Source: Halanaerobiales bacterium
GTDB lineage: Bacteria > Bacillota > Halanaerobiia > Halanaerobiales > DATFIM01
Assembly (NCBI GenBank): GCA_035270125.1
Contig: DATFIM010000052.1
Coordinates: forward strand, 1 to 43,165
Direction of reading: 5' to 3'
DNA length: 43,165 nucleotides
Shown: one piece after another, positions 8,639-16,027 of the stretch
Numbering within the stretch: position 1 is the first letter of the stretch
Layout of the letters: every line of letters begins with the position of its first letter
Notes under the pieces: model-generated
The model's database searches: none
Seen by the model: the letters and a program-made list of their open reading frames with translations, nothing else
Told to the model about the DNA's origin: nothing
Program-made: the position numbers and the translations under genes

Positions 8639-9435
8639 TGGATATTCTTAATCGCTCATTAGCACCAATACCTCAAGAAGCCTGGGATTTTATAGATGAT
8701 GAAGCTCGTGAAATTTTAACTATGAATTTAAATGCACGTAAAGCTGTTGATTTTGTAGGCCCTAAAGGTATGGATTTTGGTGTTGTAAATACTGGTAGAA
8801 TAAAAGAAATAAATGGTAATGTAGAGGGAGCTGAATTTTCCAAACGTGAGGTATTACCTCTTATAGAAGTAAAAGTACCATTTAAATTAGATAAAAAAGA
8901 AATTGAATCTTTGGCTAGAGGAGCAGTGGATGTAGATACTGATCCTTTAGTAGAAGCTGCCAAAAAACTTTCCAAAATAGAAAATGATGCTATTTTTTAT
9001 GGTCTTGATGAAGGGAATATAAGTGGTATAATCTCAAGTCTAGATACAGGTGAGGTAGTTTTAGAAAAAGAAAGAAACAAACTAGTTTCTTCTATTGTTT
9101 CTGCAGTCAATGAGCTACAGGATGATGGGATTGAAGGTCCATTTAATTTAATGCTCGGTGAAAAGCTTCATAATTTAATTTATGAATTAGATGATAAAGG
9201 TTATCCACTTGTAAACAAGCTGGAAAATGCTATTGGTGGAGAAGTTGTTTTTGTGCCTACTCTTGAAGATGAGGGTGTACTTATTTCAACTAGAGGCGAA
9301 GATTTTGAGCTTATAGTTGGACAGGATATTTCTATTGGTTATTCAAAGCAAACTGGAGATGAATTAGAATTTTTCTTCTATGAAACATTTACATTTAGAG
9401 TAAATGATCCAGGAGCAGCTGTTCAGGTAAAATAA
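8638..9435 (+). CDS. Encapsulin shell protein (family 1, HK97 fold)
   Basis: 265 aa, the usual length of T=1 family 1 encapsulins (linocin-M18/CFP29 family). Conserved stretches include the N-terminal helix LAPIPQEAWDFIDDEA that forms the cargo-binding site with the C-terminal region, the E-loop/P-domain region (FKLDKKEIESLARGA), and the family-typical end GQDISIGY ... FTFRVNDPGAAV. It self-assembles into a nanocompartment that stores iron mineralised by the EncFtn cargo upstream. Its ATG overlaps the cargo stop (TAATG) and has AAAGGAGGG upstream. A strong terminator follows, so cargo and shell form a two-gene operon. No extra domain is fused. Confidence 0.96.
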   Translation: MDILNRSLAPIPQEAWDFIDDEAREILTMNLNARKAVDFVGPKGMDFGVVNTGRIKEINGNVEGAEFSKREVLPLIEVKVPFKLDKKEIESLARGAVDVDTDPLVEAAKKLSKIENDAIFYGLDEGNISGIISSLDTGEVVLEKERNKLVSSIVSAVNELQDDGIEGPFNLMLGEKLHNLIYELDDKGYPLVNKLENAIGGEVVFVPTLEDEGVLISTRGEDFELIVGQDISIGYSKQTGDELEFFFYETFTFRVNDPGAAVQVK

Positions 9436-9455
9436 ATTTAAGGCATTGATTAATT

Positions 9456-9485
9456 AACCTCCCTGTAAAAAAGGGAGGTTTTTTT
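9456..9485 (+). terminator. Rho-independent terminator of the encapsulin operon
   Basis: Nine-bp stem AACCTCCCT (9456-9464) with AGGGAGGTT (9472-9480), A-rich loop, then a T run. It isolates the encapsulin operon from the riboswitch-like leader downstream. Confidence 0.92.
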
Positions 9486-9575
9486 GCAGGAATATGAGAA
9501 TAATTGTTGAAATAATAATTAAGCAATAAAAATTATTCTTAATATTTTGAAATGCAATTTTGAAAATTTAATAAA

Positions 9576-9670
9576 GTTCCGAGTATTCTCTTCTAAAGCT
9601 ATATCATTGCCAGGAAGAAATACCGATGGGTTATTGGAGAAATCTAATTGCCTCCCATTCTTGGAAAGGA
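9576..9670 (+). promoter_or_regulatory. Candidate Moco/Tuco-type riboswitch aptamer
   Basis: The untranslated region 9486-9735 (about 250 nt) holds this structured segment. TTCCGAG at 9577-9583 begins it and GCCTCCC (9650-9656) followed by TTGGAAAGGA (9661-9670) ends it. From memory, CCGAG near the 5' side and GCCTCCC plus GGAAAGG near the 3' side are conserved parts of the molybdenum/tungsten cofactor RNA motif. TTCTC (9586-9590) can pair with GAGAA (9637-9641) as an internal helix. A terminator follows directly. The downstream MobB and molybdopterin-fold-like proteins agree with this ligand. I could not run a covariance model, so the class call is tentative; that this is a structured cis-regulator is more certain. 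I see no clear promoter in 9486-9575, only weak TTGAAA boxes. Confidence 0.55.
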
Positions 9671-9683
9671 AATTATTATTTAT

Positions 9684-9718
9684 AATTCTCCTTTCTTTAT
9701 GGAGAATTTTTTCTTTTT
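9684..9718 (+). terminator. Leader terminator / riboswitch expression platform
   Basis: Stem AATTCTCC (9684-9691) with GGAGAATT (9701-9708) and a T-rich tail to 9718, lying before the first gene, so it works as an attenuator. TCCTTTC (9689-9695), in the left arm and loop, is exactly complementary to GAAAGGA (9664-9670) at the end of the aptamer. The two pairings exclude each other: if the aptamer holds GAAAGGA, the terminator forms; if not, an antiterminator can. That predicts repression by ligand. Confidence 0.85.
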
Positions 9719-9735
9719 AAAGTAATAATCTGGAG

Positions 9736-10236
9736 GTGATAAAAATCAAAACAAAATTAATAATTCTGTTTTTAGTGATTTTAATAACAGCTATATCATT
9801 TTTTGTTATAAGTAATAATTCAGAATTAAATAAATATCTAACTGATAATATAACTGAGATAAAGTTAATAAAAGATAATGGTAAGGTAGTTGAATTAGAA
9901 CAAACTATTATCTCAGAAGGATTTAAAGATGATATCAAGATACTACTTACTATAAATATTAATGATGATAAAATAAAAAATGTTGATGTTATAGAAGAAG
10001 ATGAATCTGAAGGTTATGGTAGTTATATTAATGAAGATTGGTTTCAAAGAAGATTTAAAGCTAAAAATACAGATGAAAAATTAGAAACTATTAAGATGTC
10101 TGCTAAACAAAATAATCAAATTGTTGCTGTTACTGGAGCAACTGAAAGTAGTAAAGCAGTTGTTAATGGTGTTAATTTTGGTATTGATAATTATAACAAA
10201 ATTAAAGAAGAAGTTAATTTGCAAAAAATTAATTAA
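9736..10236 (+). CDS. Membrane-anchored FMN-binding domain protein (RnfG/NqrC-like)
   Basis: First gene after the attenuator; about 166 aa. An N-terminal hydrophobic helix (residues 8-25) anchors or exports it. The C-terminal region carries VTGATESSKAVVNGV, the FMN-binding domain motif in which the Thr of GAT (T136) receives covalent FMN phosphate through ApbE in RnfG/NqrC-type proteins; no apbE is in this window. Start is uncertain: the GTG at 9736 overlaps the SD (GGAGGTGAT, 9732-9740), whereas the best-spaced codon is an ATC at 9745 (giving K-T-K-L after the start). The role in the cluster may be extracytoplasmic electron transfer to a redox-sensitive substrate; this is inference. Confidence 0.75.
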   Translation: MIKIKTKLIILFLVILITAISFFVISNNSELNKYLTDNITEIKLIKDNGKVVELEQTIISEGFKDDIKILLTININDDKIKNVDVIEEDESEGYGSYINEDWFQRRFKAKNTDEKLETIKMSAKQNNQIVAVTGATESSKAVVNGVNFGIDNYNKIKEEVNLQKIN

Positions 10237-10251
10237 ACAGGGGGAATTAAG

Positions 10252-11325
10252 GTGAAAATTAAAAAAGCATTATCAATTTTTATTATGTTAGTGATGGCAA
10301 TTGTTTTATTTAGTACAGTTACTATAGCTAAGGAAGATGAATTTAAGATAATTGGTTTAACCGAAGAAGATATTACTGTTTCTATAAGTGAATTAAAAGA
10401 TCTTCCATCTGTGACAAGAGATGTTACTTCTGTCGATTCCAGCGGTGATGAAGATAATTATACTGTAACAGGAGCTCTTTTTTCTGATTTATTAGAAAAG
10501 AAAGGAAAATCTCAAAAAAATCTTAAGGCAGTTAGATTTATAGCAAGTGATGGTTATTCAATAGAAGTTTCTGAAAATATTTTAGAAAATAGAGATATCA
10601 TTTTAACCTATGAAATTGATGGTGAAGCTCTCTATGAAGAAGCTAAACCTATGAGAATAGTGATTCCGGAAGAAAGGGCTATGTACTGGGTGAAAAAAGT
10701 AACAGAGATTAAAGTTATTGATATGAAAGAAACAGTGGAAATTAATAATCTGGTATTTTTAGAAACAATTAATTCAGAGTTAGAAAAAGTTGACTATACA
10801 TATTATGAAAGTAATGATAAAGCGGTAAAAATTTCTGAATTAATAAAAAAATTAGATGTTGAAAAAACGGGAAGAACTGTATATATGGAAGCTGCTGATG
10901 GATTTACAAAGGATGAAAAAACTGAAATATTTGAAAATGGCTATTTTAAAGTAACTGGTGAATATGTCCCTATGTTTTTATCCCCAGATATACCTAAAGG
11001 AATGTATGTAAAAAATCTCTTATTTGCTAGATATGGTTCTGCATCTATTTTTTCTCTTAAGCAGTCTCTAAATGTTCATAAACATCAAACAATAGGAGAA
11101 AATAAAGGCGTATCTTTAGCTGAAATTATATCAGAGAGTGGTTTGAAAAAAGGAGATAAATATAAATTAATAGCAATTGATGGTTATTCAGTTGAAGTTG
11201 ATGCAGAAGAAACTAAAAATGCTATTTTGTATTTTGATGGTGAAAATGTAGTAAGAGTTTCTTTTGCTAATCTCAGTGGAAAATACTCTGTTAAATATCT
11301 CTATAAAATTTTACCAATTAATTAA
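10252..11325 (+). CDS. Exported protein with three tandem molybdopterin-fold-like domains
   Basis: 357 aa with a signal peptide (hydrophobic core IFIMLVMAIVLFSTVTIA). The mature part looks like three related units, at about 30-155, 160-265 and 270-357, each with a 'L..L/I...G ... DGY/F...V' core (e.g. FIASDGYSIEV, IAIDGYSVEV). The first unit is nearest to the sulfite-oxidase molybdopterin domain (PF00174-like): VTGALFSDLLEKKG, IASDGYS, KPMRIVIPEERAMYWVKKVTEIKV. None has the catalytic Cys, so binding rather than oxidoreduction is likely. GTG start with GGGGG upstream. It lies 15 nt after the FMN protein and just before the ECF S component. I infer an extracytoplasmic receptor or scaffold for a pterin-like ligand; the ligand is unproven. 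Confidence 0.65.
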   Translation: MKIKKALSIFIMLVMAIVLFSTVTIAKEDEFKIIGLTEEDITVSISELKDLPSVTRDVTSVDSSGDEDNYTVTGALFSDLLEKKGKSQKNLKAVRFIASDGYSIEVSENILENRDIILTYEIDGEALYEEAKPMRIVIPEERAMYWVKKVTEIKVIDMKETVEINNLVFLETINSELEKVDYTYYESNDKAVKISELIKKLDVEKTGRTVYMEAADGFTKDEKTEIFENGYFKVTGEYVPMFLSPDIPKGMYVKNLLFARYGSASIFSLKQSLNVHKHQTIGENKGVSLAEIISESGLKKGDKYKLIAIDGYSVEVDAEETKNAILYFDGENVVRVSFANLSGKYSVKYLYKILPIN

Positions 11326-11363
11326 TCTAATAAATAATTGGTTCAGACTGAGGTGAAAATCAT

Positions 11364-11909
11364 ATGCTTAAGAAATTTTTAAATAGTTTTTCAGTATTTC
11401 AGCTGGTGATAATTGCTCTAATGGCTGGGCTTGGTGTAGCTACTAAACCTATTATTGTACCTCTGGCCCATATGATAACTGGCCCCCTTTATATTCCAGG
11501 GGGGGTTATCGCCGGAGGCTTCTATATGATGTGGCTGGTAATGGGAGCAGGTTTAGTAAAAAAAAGAGGTGCTGCTACACTTATAGCTATGGTTCAGGCG
11601 ATTATGATGGTTTCTCTCGGTATATATGGGACTCATGGTATTGTTAGTTTTTTTACTTATATAATTCCTGGTTTAGCTGTAGATTTTGTTTTTGTATTTT
11701 TCTCTGATCCAACAAAGGCTATACCCTGTTTTTTAGCTGGAATAGCAGCAAATATAAGTGGGACATTCTTAGTAAATATTGTTTTTTTTAGATTACCCTT
11801 AATACCTCTTATTCTCTCTTTAAGTAGTGCCTCACTTTCTGGGGGTTTAGGAGGATTAATATCTTATTCAGTGATTAAACAGTTTGAAAAATTTGATATA
11901 TTAGATTAA
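11364..11909 (+). CDS. ECF transporter S component, YkoE-like
   Basis: 181 aa, about 5-6 TM helices. The segment GPLYIPGGVIAGGFYMMW followed by a hydrophobic helix and GTHGIVSFFTYIIPGLAVD resembles the YkoE (PF09819) family of substrate-specificity subunits, known mainly for thiamine/HMP-type ligands. Substrate-capturing subunit of the ECF transporter whose ATPases and T protein are encoded by 13955-16011. There is no TPP riboswitch near; the leader instead resembles the Moco motif, so the usual thiamine assignment does not follow. ATG with GAGGTG 8 nt upstream. It is flanked on both sides by exported molybdopterin-fold-like proteins, suggesting a pterin-related ligand. The family is fairly sure; the ligand is inference. 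Confidence 0.75.
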   Translation: MLKKFLNSFSVFQLVIIALMAGLGVATKPIIVPLAHMITGPLYIPGGVIAGGFYMMWLVMGAGLVKKRGAATLIAMVQAIMMVSLGIYGTHGIVSFFTYIIPGLAVDFVFVFFSDPTKAIPCFLAGIAANISGTFLVNIVFFRLPLIPLILSLSSASLSGGLGGLISYSVIKQFEKFDILD

Positions 11910-11929
11910 GTTTAATTTGAGGTGATTTT

Positions 11930-13450
11930 ATGAAAAATAAAGATGTATTTTTATATATTATTTTAATAATTTTAATAGTTTTGAGTGGCTTTTTATTTTA
12001 TAATAAATTTGATTTAGTAGTCAGTAATGATTCTGGATATATTCCATTTTTTAAGGTAGAGGGAGATATAAAAGAAGTTATTAATACAAATGATTTTAAT
12101 GAATTAAATAGTCTAAAAAAAGTATCAATAAATTATAAAGAAGAAAAAATAAAAGTATATAAACTAAAAGATATTTTGAATAAAACTAAACCTCTTTCTG
12201 AGAATTATGATATTGTTTTTTCTGCTAAAGATGGACTAAGAGCTAAAATAACATCTGGAAATATTGAAGAATCTTACATCAATTTTTCCAGTAAAAATGG
12301 CTGGGAAGCTATAAATTTAAATCATCCTATTAGTAGCAATATAAAAAGACTTGAAAAAATAACTGTTGTTTCTAAATTTAAGGAAAAACATAATAATCAA
12401 TCATTTAATATTGTTAACGAGAAAAGTAATCTTTTAGAAAAAACTCCAGGTCAGTTTTTAACTGAAGAATATTTCTATAAAGCAGTTTTTGAAGGAGCAT
12501 CTTCAGTAAATAAAAATAAAAAAAATAATAGTGTAAGTATTTATACAGAAAAAAGAGTATTATATCCTGAAGAACTAATTAATAATAAGATGAATTCAAG
12601 AACAATAATTATAGGAGATAAAGGAGAAACTTTTAATTACAGAGGAGGTATGCTGGAACTTAAAGAAAATTATCTAAACTATATTAACTCTGAAGAAAAA
12701 ATTAAAGAAGAGAAAATTAAGGGAATGATAGTTGATGCTCCTCTGCAAAGCATTAAAAATGTTTATCATGATAGTCTCCATTATTTAAAACAGAATGAAA
12801 AAGTTATGGTAATATTTTTGGATGGTTTTGGTTATCATCAATATCTTTACTGTCTTGATAATAATTTTGCACCTTATATGACAAAAATTGAAAATAATAC
12901 AAGAGCCCTGACATCCTACAAACCAGTTTCAAATACCGGACTGGCTACAGCTTTGACAGGAAAAGGACCAGAAGAACATGGAATTTATTCCCGTGATTTT
13001 AATGAATTAAAAAGCAAAGATTTATTTAAAAAAGTAGAAGAAATAGGCTTAAAGAGTAAATATATTGAAGGAAATATAAAGATATTAAATACCTCTCAGG
13101 ATCCTATTTTAAATCCTGATTTGAATAATAATGGGACTACTGATGATGAAGTTTTTGGGACAGCTAAAAAAGAGATTGAAAAAAAAGCTTCATTATTTTT
13201 TATACATTTTCATGGGATTGATGATTCTGGACATGATAATGGGCCCTATTCTAAAAAAACAATAGAGGTTATAAAAAAGACTGACGAATATATAGCTGAA
13301 TTGGCAAAAAATTGGTCTGGAAAAATAATTATAACTGCTGACCACGGAATGCATAAAACTGCTAATGGTGGAGACCACGGTTTGCTTCTTTATCAGGATA
13401 TGTTTGTTCCTTATCTAGTAACAGAAGGAGGCGATGATTATGAAAAATAA
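11930..13450 (+). CDS. Membrane-anchored alkaline-phosphatase-superfamily hydrolase fused to a molybdopterin-fold-like domain
   Basis: 506 aa. Residues 5-25 form a TM anchor. Residues about 35-150 repeat the small domain of the neighbouring proteins (VYKLKDILNKT ... FSAKDGLRAKI). From about 288 an alkaline-phosphatase/type I phosphodiesterase domain follows with all metal-site motifs visible: LDGFG (D near 298), nucleophile Thr in SNTGLATALTG (near 336), DDSGHDNG (Asp/His near 431-435), ADHGMH (near 471) and GGDHG (near 483). It should act outside the membrane, removing phosphate or a nucleotide from a phosphate ester. Next to an importer and an intracellular kinase-like protein, this suggests trimming a cofactor before uptake, such as a molybdopterin or its dinucleotide; the substrate is inference. 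Overlaps the next gene by 11 nt. Confidence 0.75.
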   Translation: MKNKDVFLYIILIILIVLSGFLFYNKFDLVVSNDSGYIPFFKVEGDIKEVINTNDFNELNSLKKVSINYKEEKIKVYKLKDILNKTKPLSENYDIVFSAKDGLRAKITSGNIEESYINFSSKNGWEAINLNHPISSNIKRLEKITVVSKFKEKHNNQSFNIVNEKSNLLEKTPGQFLTEEYFYKAVFEGASSVNKNKKNNSVSIYTEKRVLYPEELINNKMNSRTIIIGDKGETFNYRGGMLELKENYLNYINSEEKIKEEKIKGMIVDAPLQSIKNVYHDSLHYLKQNEKVMVIFLDGFGYHQYLYCLDNNFAPYMTKIENNTRALTSYKPVSNTGLATALTGKGPEEHGIYSRDFNELKSKDLFKKVEEIGLKSKYIEGNIKILNTSQDPILNPDLNNNGTTDDEVFGTAKKEIEKKASLFFIHFHGIDDSGHDNGPYSKKTIEVIKKTDEYIAELAKNWSGKIIITADHGMHKTANGGDHGLLLYQDMFVPYLVTEGGDDYEK

Positions 13451-13958
13451 AAAAATTATTTTTTCAGTATTAATAATTTTAGTGATAGTAATTGCAGTTA
13501 CAGCTTATATAAACAGAGGTAGTCTTTCTAAAAAAGATACAGCTCAAAAAGAGGCTATTGTTACTTTTAAAATAGATGGAGAAGAAGTAGATAGTATTAG
13601 TATGGATCATATAAAAGAACAGGGAGAAAAAACTTTTTCCAAAGAATTAGATACTAGTGATTCGGGTCCAGTTGAACAGCATTATACAGGGGTCCCCCTT
13701 AAAAATATTTTAAATTCATTAGATATTGATATGGGTAATAAAGAACAGGTAATAGTCAAAGCAATAGATGGTTACACTGTTGCTTTAACTGCAGAAGAAG
13801 TTATGATGGGAAATAATGTTTATCTGATTTACAAAAATAATGGTGAATTTTTGAAAACTAAAAAGCAGGGTGGAACCGGTCCTTATAGATTAGTTATTCG
13901 TGAAGATCAATTTGGTCAACGTTGGAATAAATTTGTTACTGAGGTTAATATAAAATGA
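13440..13958 (+). CDS. Membrane-anchored single molybdopterin-fold-like domain protein
   Basis: 172 aa from the ATG at 13440, spaced 8 nt from AAGGAGG; an ATG at 13434 is too close to the SD. One N-terminal TM anchor (IIFSVLIILVIVIAVTAYI), then one domain of the type repeated in the two upstream exported proteins: HYTGVPLKNILNSL, VKAIDGYTVALTAEEV, GGTGPYRLVIREDQFGQRW and a closing VTEVNI strand. This is the most complete match in the cluster to the sulfite-oxidase molybdopterin domain (DGY, then GPYRLV and W near the end), again without a catalytic Cys. It may present ligand to the ECF S component. Its stop overlaps the first ECF ATPase start (ATGA). Confidence 0.7.
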   Translation: MKNKKIIFSVLIILVIVIAVTAYINRGSLSKKDTAQKEAIVTFKIDGEEVDSISMDHIKEQGEKTFSKELDTSDSGPVEQHYTGVPLKNILNSLDIDMGNKEQVIVKAIDGYTVALTAEEVMMGNNVYLIYKNNGEFLKTKKQGGTGPYRLVIREDQFGQRWNKFVTEVNIK

Positions 13959-14641
13959 GATTATTATTAAGTACTCAAAATTTGTCATTTGGTTATAAAA
14001 ATAATAATGAAAAAATATTAAAAAATATAAATTTAAATTTATACAAAGGGGAAATTCTTGCTATTTTAGGTTTGAGCGGCAGTGGAAAAACTACTCTCTG
14101 CCACTGTCTTAGTGGTATTATTCCTCACATTTATGAAGGTGAACTCAAAGGAGAAGTGCAAATCAAAGGGAAGTCAATATTAGATTTAGATTTACCCAAA
14201 ATTGCAGAATATATAGGAATTGTTTTTCAAAATCCAGAAACTCAGGTTTTTTTTCCAGTTGTTGAAGATGAATTGGCTTTTGGACCGGAAAATTTATGTA
14301 TAAGCAGAGAAGAAATAGGAAAAAGAATAGAAAACATTTTATCTCTTTTGGGAAAAGAGAATTTGAGATATAAAAAAACAAAACATCTTTCGGGTGGAGA
14401 AAAGCAATTAACAGTATTGGCTTCAGTTTTGGCTTTAGAACCAGAAATATTAATATTTGATGAAGTAATGTCCCAAATAGATACTAAGGGAAAAAAATTA
14501 ATCAAAGAAATAATAATTTTATTAAAAGAAAAAGGGAAAACAATAGTAATGGTTGAGCATGATTTGGAAAATGCTGAAATAGCAGACCGTAAACTTCTTC
14601 TTAAAAACGGGAGGTTAAAAAAATTTGCAGGAGAATTATAA
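13955..14641 (+). CDS. ECF transporter ATPase A
   Basis: 228 aa. Walker A GLSGSGKTT (39-47), Q-loop GIVFQNPETQVFFPVVEDELAFG reduced to its family core FQNPETQ, signature LSGGEKQ, Walker B ILIFDEV, and switch His in VMVEHD. The FQNPxxQ Q-loop is characteristic of ECF (EcfA/CbiO) ATPases rather than classical importers. It pairs with the next ATPase in an A/A' heterodimer on the T protein. ATGA overlap with the upstream gene and a 17-nt overlap with the next suggest tight coupling and fixed stoichiometry. Confidence 0.9.
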   Translation: MRLLLSTQNLSFGYKNNNEKILKNINLNLYKGEILAILGLSGSGKTTLCHCLSGIIPHIYEGELKGEVQIKGKSILDLDLPKIAEYIGIVFQNPETQVFFPVVEDELAFGPENLCISREEIGKRIENILSLLGKENLRYKKTKHLSGGEKQLTVLASVLALEPEILIFDEVMSQIDTKGKKLIKEIIILLKEKGKTIVMVEHDLENAEIADRKLLLKNGRLKKFAGEL

Positions 14642-15299
14642 CAAAGCATTTCTTAAAGCAAATAATATAAGTTTTAGTTATAAAAAAGGTGAATTGCTTT
14701 TAAAAGATATTACAGCTTCTTTTTATAAAGGAGAATTTGTGGCTATAATAGGGCCAAATGGATCAGGCAAAACCACCTTTGGAAAAATATTGAGCGGGAT
14801 TTTATCTGTAGATACTGGGAAAATTTATGTTGACTCTGTAAATATAGAAAATATTTCTTTAGGTAAAATAGGCAAAAAAATTGGTTATCTTTTTCAGGAA
14901 CCAGAAAGACAGCTTTTTGCCCCAACTGTAAGAGAAGAAATAGCATTTGCTCATTCATTTATGGGAAAAACTAAAGAATTTATTGATAATAAAGTATCAG
15001 AAATGATAGAAATATTTTCTCTGCAAGGGTTAGAAAATGCCTCTCCTTATAAAATAAGTCGAGGAGAAAGACAGCGAGTAGCTTTGGCTGCTATTTTAAC
15101 AAATGAGCCTTCATATTTAATATTAGATGAACCTACAACCGGGCTTGATAGTAAAAGAAAGGGAAAGCTGGCAGAATTTTTATATGAATTAAAAAAACAG
15201 GATCTTGGTCTGGCAGTTATTAGCCATGATAAAGATTTTATAGTTGAAAATGCTGATAGAGTTTTAAAAATTTCAGGGGGTGTTATTAATGAAGTTTGA
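14625..15299 (+). CDS. ECF transporter ATPase A'
   Basis: 224 aa. Walker A GPNGSGKTT, Q-loop LFQEPERQLFAPTV, Walker B YLILDEPTTGLD and switch His in VISHDKDF. The ABC signature is altered to ISRGERQR, with Arg in place of the first Gly of LSGGE, so the two ATP sites of the A/A' pair may be functionally unequal. TTG start preceded by GGGAGG with 10-nt spacing. It overlaps EcfA by 17 nt and the T-protein gene by 11 nt. Confidence 0.88.
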   Translation: MQENYNKAFLKANNISFSYKKGELLLKDITASFYKGEFVAIIGPNGSGKTTFGKILSGILSVDTGKIYVDSVNIENISLGKIGKKIGYLFQEPERQLFAPTVREEIAFAHSFMGKTKEFIDNKVSEMIEIFSLQGLENASPYKISRGERQRVALAAILTNEPSYLILDEPTTGLDSKRKGKLAEFLYELKKQDLGLAVISHDKDFIVENADRVLKISGGVINEV

Positions 15300-16011
15300 T
15301 CCCCGTAGTAAACTTGTATTAGTATTTTCTTTTTCAAGTTTGGCAGTTTTTGTAAAAGATATATTTTTATTATTGATAGTATTATTATTATCTTTTTTAA
15401 CATCTAATTATTTTAAAGGTGACTGGTCTTTTTTAAAAAGGATTAAAAAATTTATTATACTATTTTTAGGAATAGCTTTTTTACAGAGTATTTTTGCTCC
15501 TGCTGGAGAGAGTTTATTAACTATAAGCGGTCTTCCGATTTTGACTTTAGGAGGTTTGGCAAAAGGGATAAGAGTGATTTTAAGAATGATGATCATTATT
15601 GTTTCTGCGACTATTATGAGAGGTTCTAGTTCACGAGAAATCATCCAGGCTTTAGTTCAGTGGAAAATTCCTTATGAAATTGCCTTTATGGTTTCTCTTG
15701 CTATTAGGTTTTTACCAATTTTACGAGATGAAGCTAAGGATGTATTTACTGCTATTCAATTAAGAGGAATCGAAGTTGAAGAACTTTCCCTATATAAAAG
15801 ATTTAAAGTTTATTCATATTTATTTATGCCTGTTTTATCAGGAGTTATTTATAGAGCACGGGAGTTATCTACTTCTATAGAGAGCAGGGGGTTTCGAGCT
15901 TATCCAGAGAGAACAAGTTATATAAAATTAAGATTATCGTTAAAAGATTATATTTTAATGATAACTAGTATGCTATTTACATTAATAATATTAATTTTAT
16001 ATTTCATATAA
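15289..16011 (+). CDS. ECF transporter T component (EcfT)
   Basis: 240 aa from the ATG at 15289 (MKFDPRSKLVLV, the usual EcfT N-terminus), 8 nt after AGGGGG; the GTG at 15280 lies inside the SD. Several TM helices are followed by the two coupling-helix motifs that dock onto the ATPases: IQLRGIE and ESRGFRAY (the Ala-Arg-Gly-type pair). With the two ATPases and the YkoE-like S component it makes a complete dedicated (group I) ECF transporter in one operon. Followed after 16 nt by the MobB-like gene. Confidence 0.9.
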   Translation: MKFDPRSKLVLVFSFSSLAVFVKDIFLLLIVLLLSFLTSNYFKGDWSFLKRIKKFIILFLGIAFLQSIFAPAGESLLTISGLPILTLGGLAKGIRVILRMMIIIVSATIMRGSSSREIIQALVQWKIPYEIAFMVSLAIRFLPILRDEAKDVFTAIQLRGIEVEELSLYKRFKVYSYLFMPVLSGVIYRARELSTSIESRGFRAYPERTSYIKLRLSLKDYILMITSMLFTLIILILYFI

Positions 16012-16027
16012 GAAATGGGGGATTATT

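Noticed and set aside
9601-9656. Similarity to the c-di-GMP riboswitch (CCGATGG and GCCTCC present)
   Set aside because: The two pieces are in the reverse order compared with GEMM-I, and the surrounding paired elements of that class are absent.
9486-11363. TPP riboswitch expected for a YkoE-like S component
   Set aside because: No CTGAGA or ACCTGATCTGG thi-box elements are found in the leader or between genes.
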